NCBI GenBank assembly: GCA_023238725.1
Contig: CM041553.1
Location: 15,191,501-15,255,500, forward strand
Source: Scortum barcoo
Taxonomy: Eukaryota; Chordata; Actinopteri; Centrarchiformes; Terapontidae
Length of the DNA stretch: 64,000 nucleotides
Reading direction: 5' to 3'
Position numbers and translations under genes: made by a program. Within the stretch, counting starts at the first letter, position 1; each line of letters begins with the position of its first letter. A model generated the notes under the pieces. That model had not been told where the DNA came from and searched no databases. It saw nothing but the letters and a program-made list of their open reading frames with translations. Of this stretch, positions 63,651-64,000 are shown piece by piece.

Positions 63651-64000
63651 ATGCTTTAAAGGCCTCAAGAGGAATGCTGTTTACCAGCACAGGCTGTGTG
63701 AGCCCTTCAGAAACACCTCGTGCTCCTCCCTTTTTGCTGGTCAGATTTTTTGCTTCTCATAATTCCACGGAGAAGCAGTTGCGACTCTGTTGTTGTGGCA
63801 TTCTTTGTTTGCATACAGCAATCTATGCATCTTGCGAGCATTCGGGGGCCTCAAAACTCTTTCCGGCAGGAGCATGTGCTTGAAATAACAGGTGGGGAAG
63901 AGCAGGCTGGATGTATTCACGCTCCCCGTATCTTCACTGTCTTTCTCCTGACAGATGTGAGCGCACAGCTCGGATCAAATTGAGACAGATGAATCAATGG

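Larger units (their letters stand above)
51065..64000. other. Non-coding DNA at the right of the window
   Basis: No defensible exon was found. The stretch holds repeat relics (about 51590-52070 and 62745-62855), a hydrophobic open-frame pair (55259-55574), a CpG-richer patch (57480-57680), and pyrimidine-rich tracts (60430-60446 and 63565-63650). TET2 upstream exons may lie here or beyond the window. Confidence 0.55.

Overview
The window is from a vertebrate nuclear genome, almost certainly a ray-finned (probably percomorph) fish. It has intron-split genes with GT-AG junctions, long AT-rich non-coding DNA, many (GT)n/(CA)n microsatellites, a Tc1-type transposon, and several interspersed repeats whose sequence I recognise as typical of teleosts. 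No prokaryotic, viral, CRISPR or operon-like features are present.

Three protein-coding genes sit in the left 25 kb. On the minus strand at 8-5499 lies the 5' half of ARHGEF38, a Rho guanine-nucleotide exchange factor; it runs off the left edge inside its DH domain. On the plus strand at 10361-14695 is a complete PPA2 (mitochondrial inorganic pyrophosphatase, 12 coding exons, 343 residues). On the minus strand at 18119-25051 is the complete coding region of TET2 (5-methylcytosine dioxygenase, 9 coding exons, 1818 residues). I rebuilt all three exon by exon; every junction keeps frame and fits GT-AG. ARHGEF38 and PPA2 are head to head, PPA2 and TET2 tail to tail. This is the same order and orientation as human 4q24, so the block is ancestral to bony vertebrates.

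From about 25.1 kb to the right edge (39 kb) I find no convincing protein-coding gene. The first TET2 coding exon opens with a splice acceptor and 44 bases of 5' leader, so the TET2 promoter and non-coding first exon(s) must lie further right. Much of this stretch is therefore probably TET2 5' intron and upstream regulatory DNA. It contains three CpG-richer patches (about 39.8-40.2, 44.2-44.4 and 57.5-57.7 kb), a possible conserved non-coding element near 27 kb, a large (AT)n(AC)n microsatellite at 32.2 kb, several repeat relics, and one clearly bounded Tc1/mariner element at 49607-51062 with 212-214 bp inverted repeats, a TA target duplication and a broken transposase.

The three genes do unrelated jobs: Rho GTPase activation, mitochondrial pyrophosphate hydrolysis and DNA demethylation. 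Nothing suggests they act in one pathway; their linkage is conserved synteny. I did not find an undescribed multi-gene system. The items most worth a second look are an upstream ORF overlapping the TET2 start codon, an 18-nt microexon in ARHGEF38, the CpG patches as TET2 promoter candidates, and a decayed membrane-protein-like reading frame at 55.3-55.6 kb.
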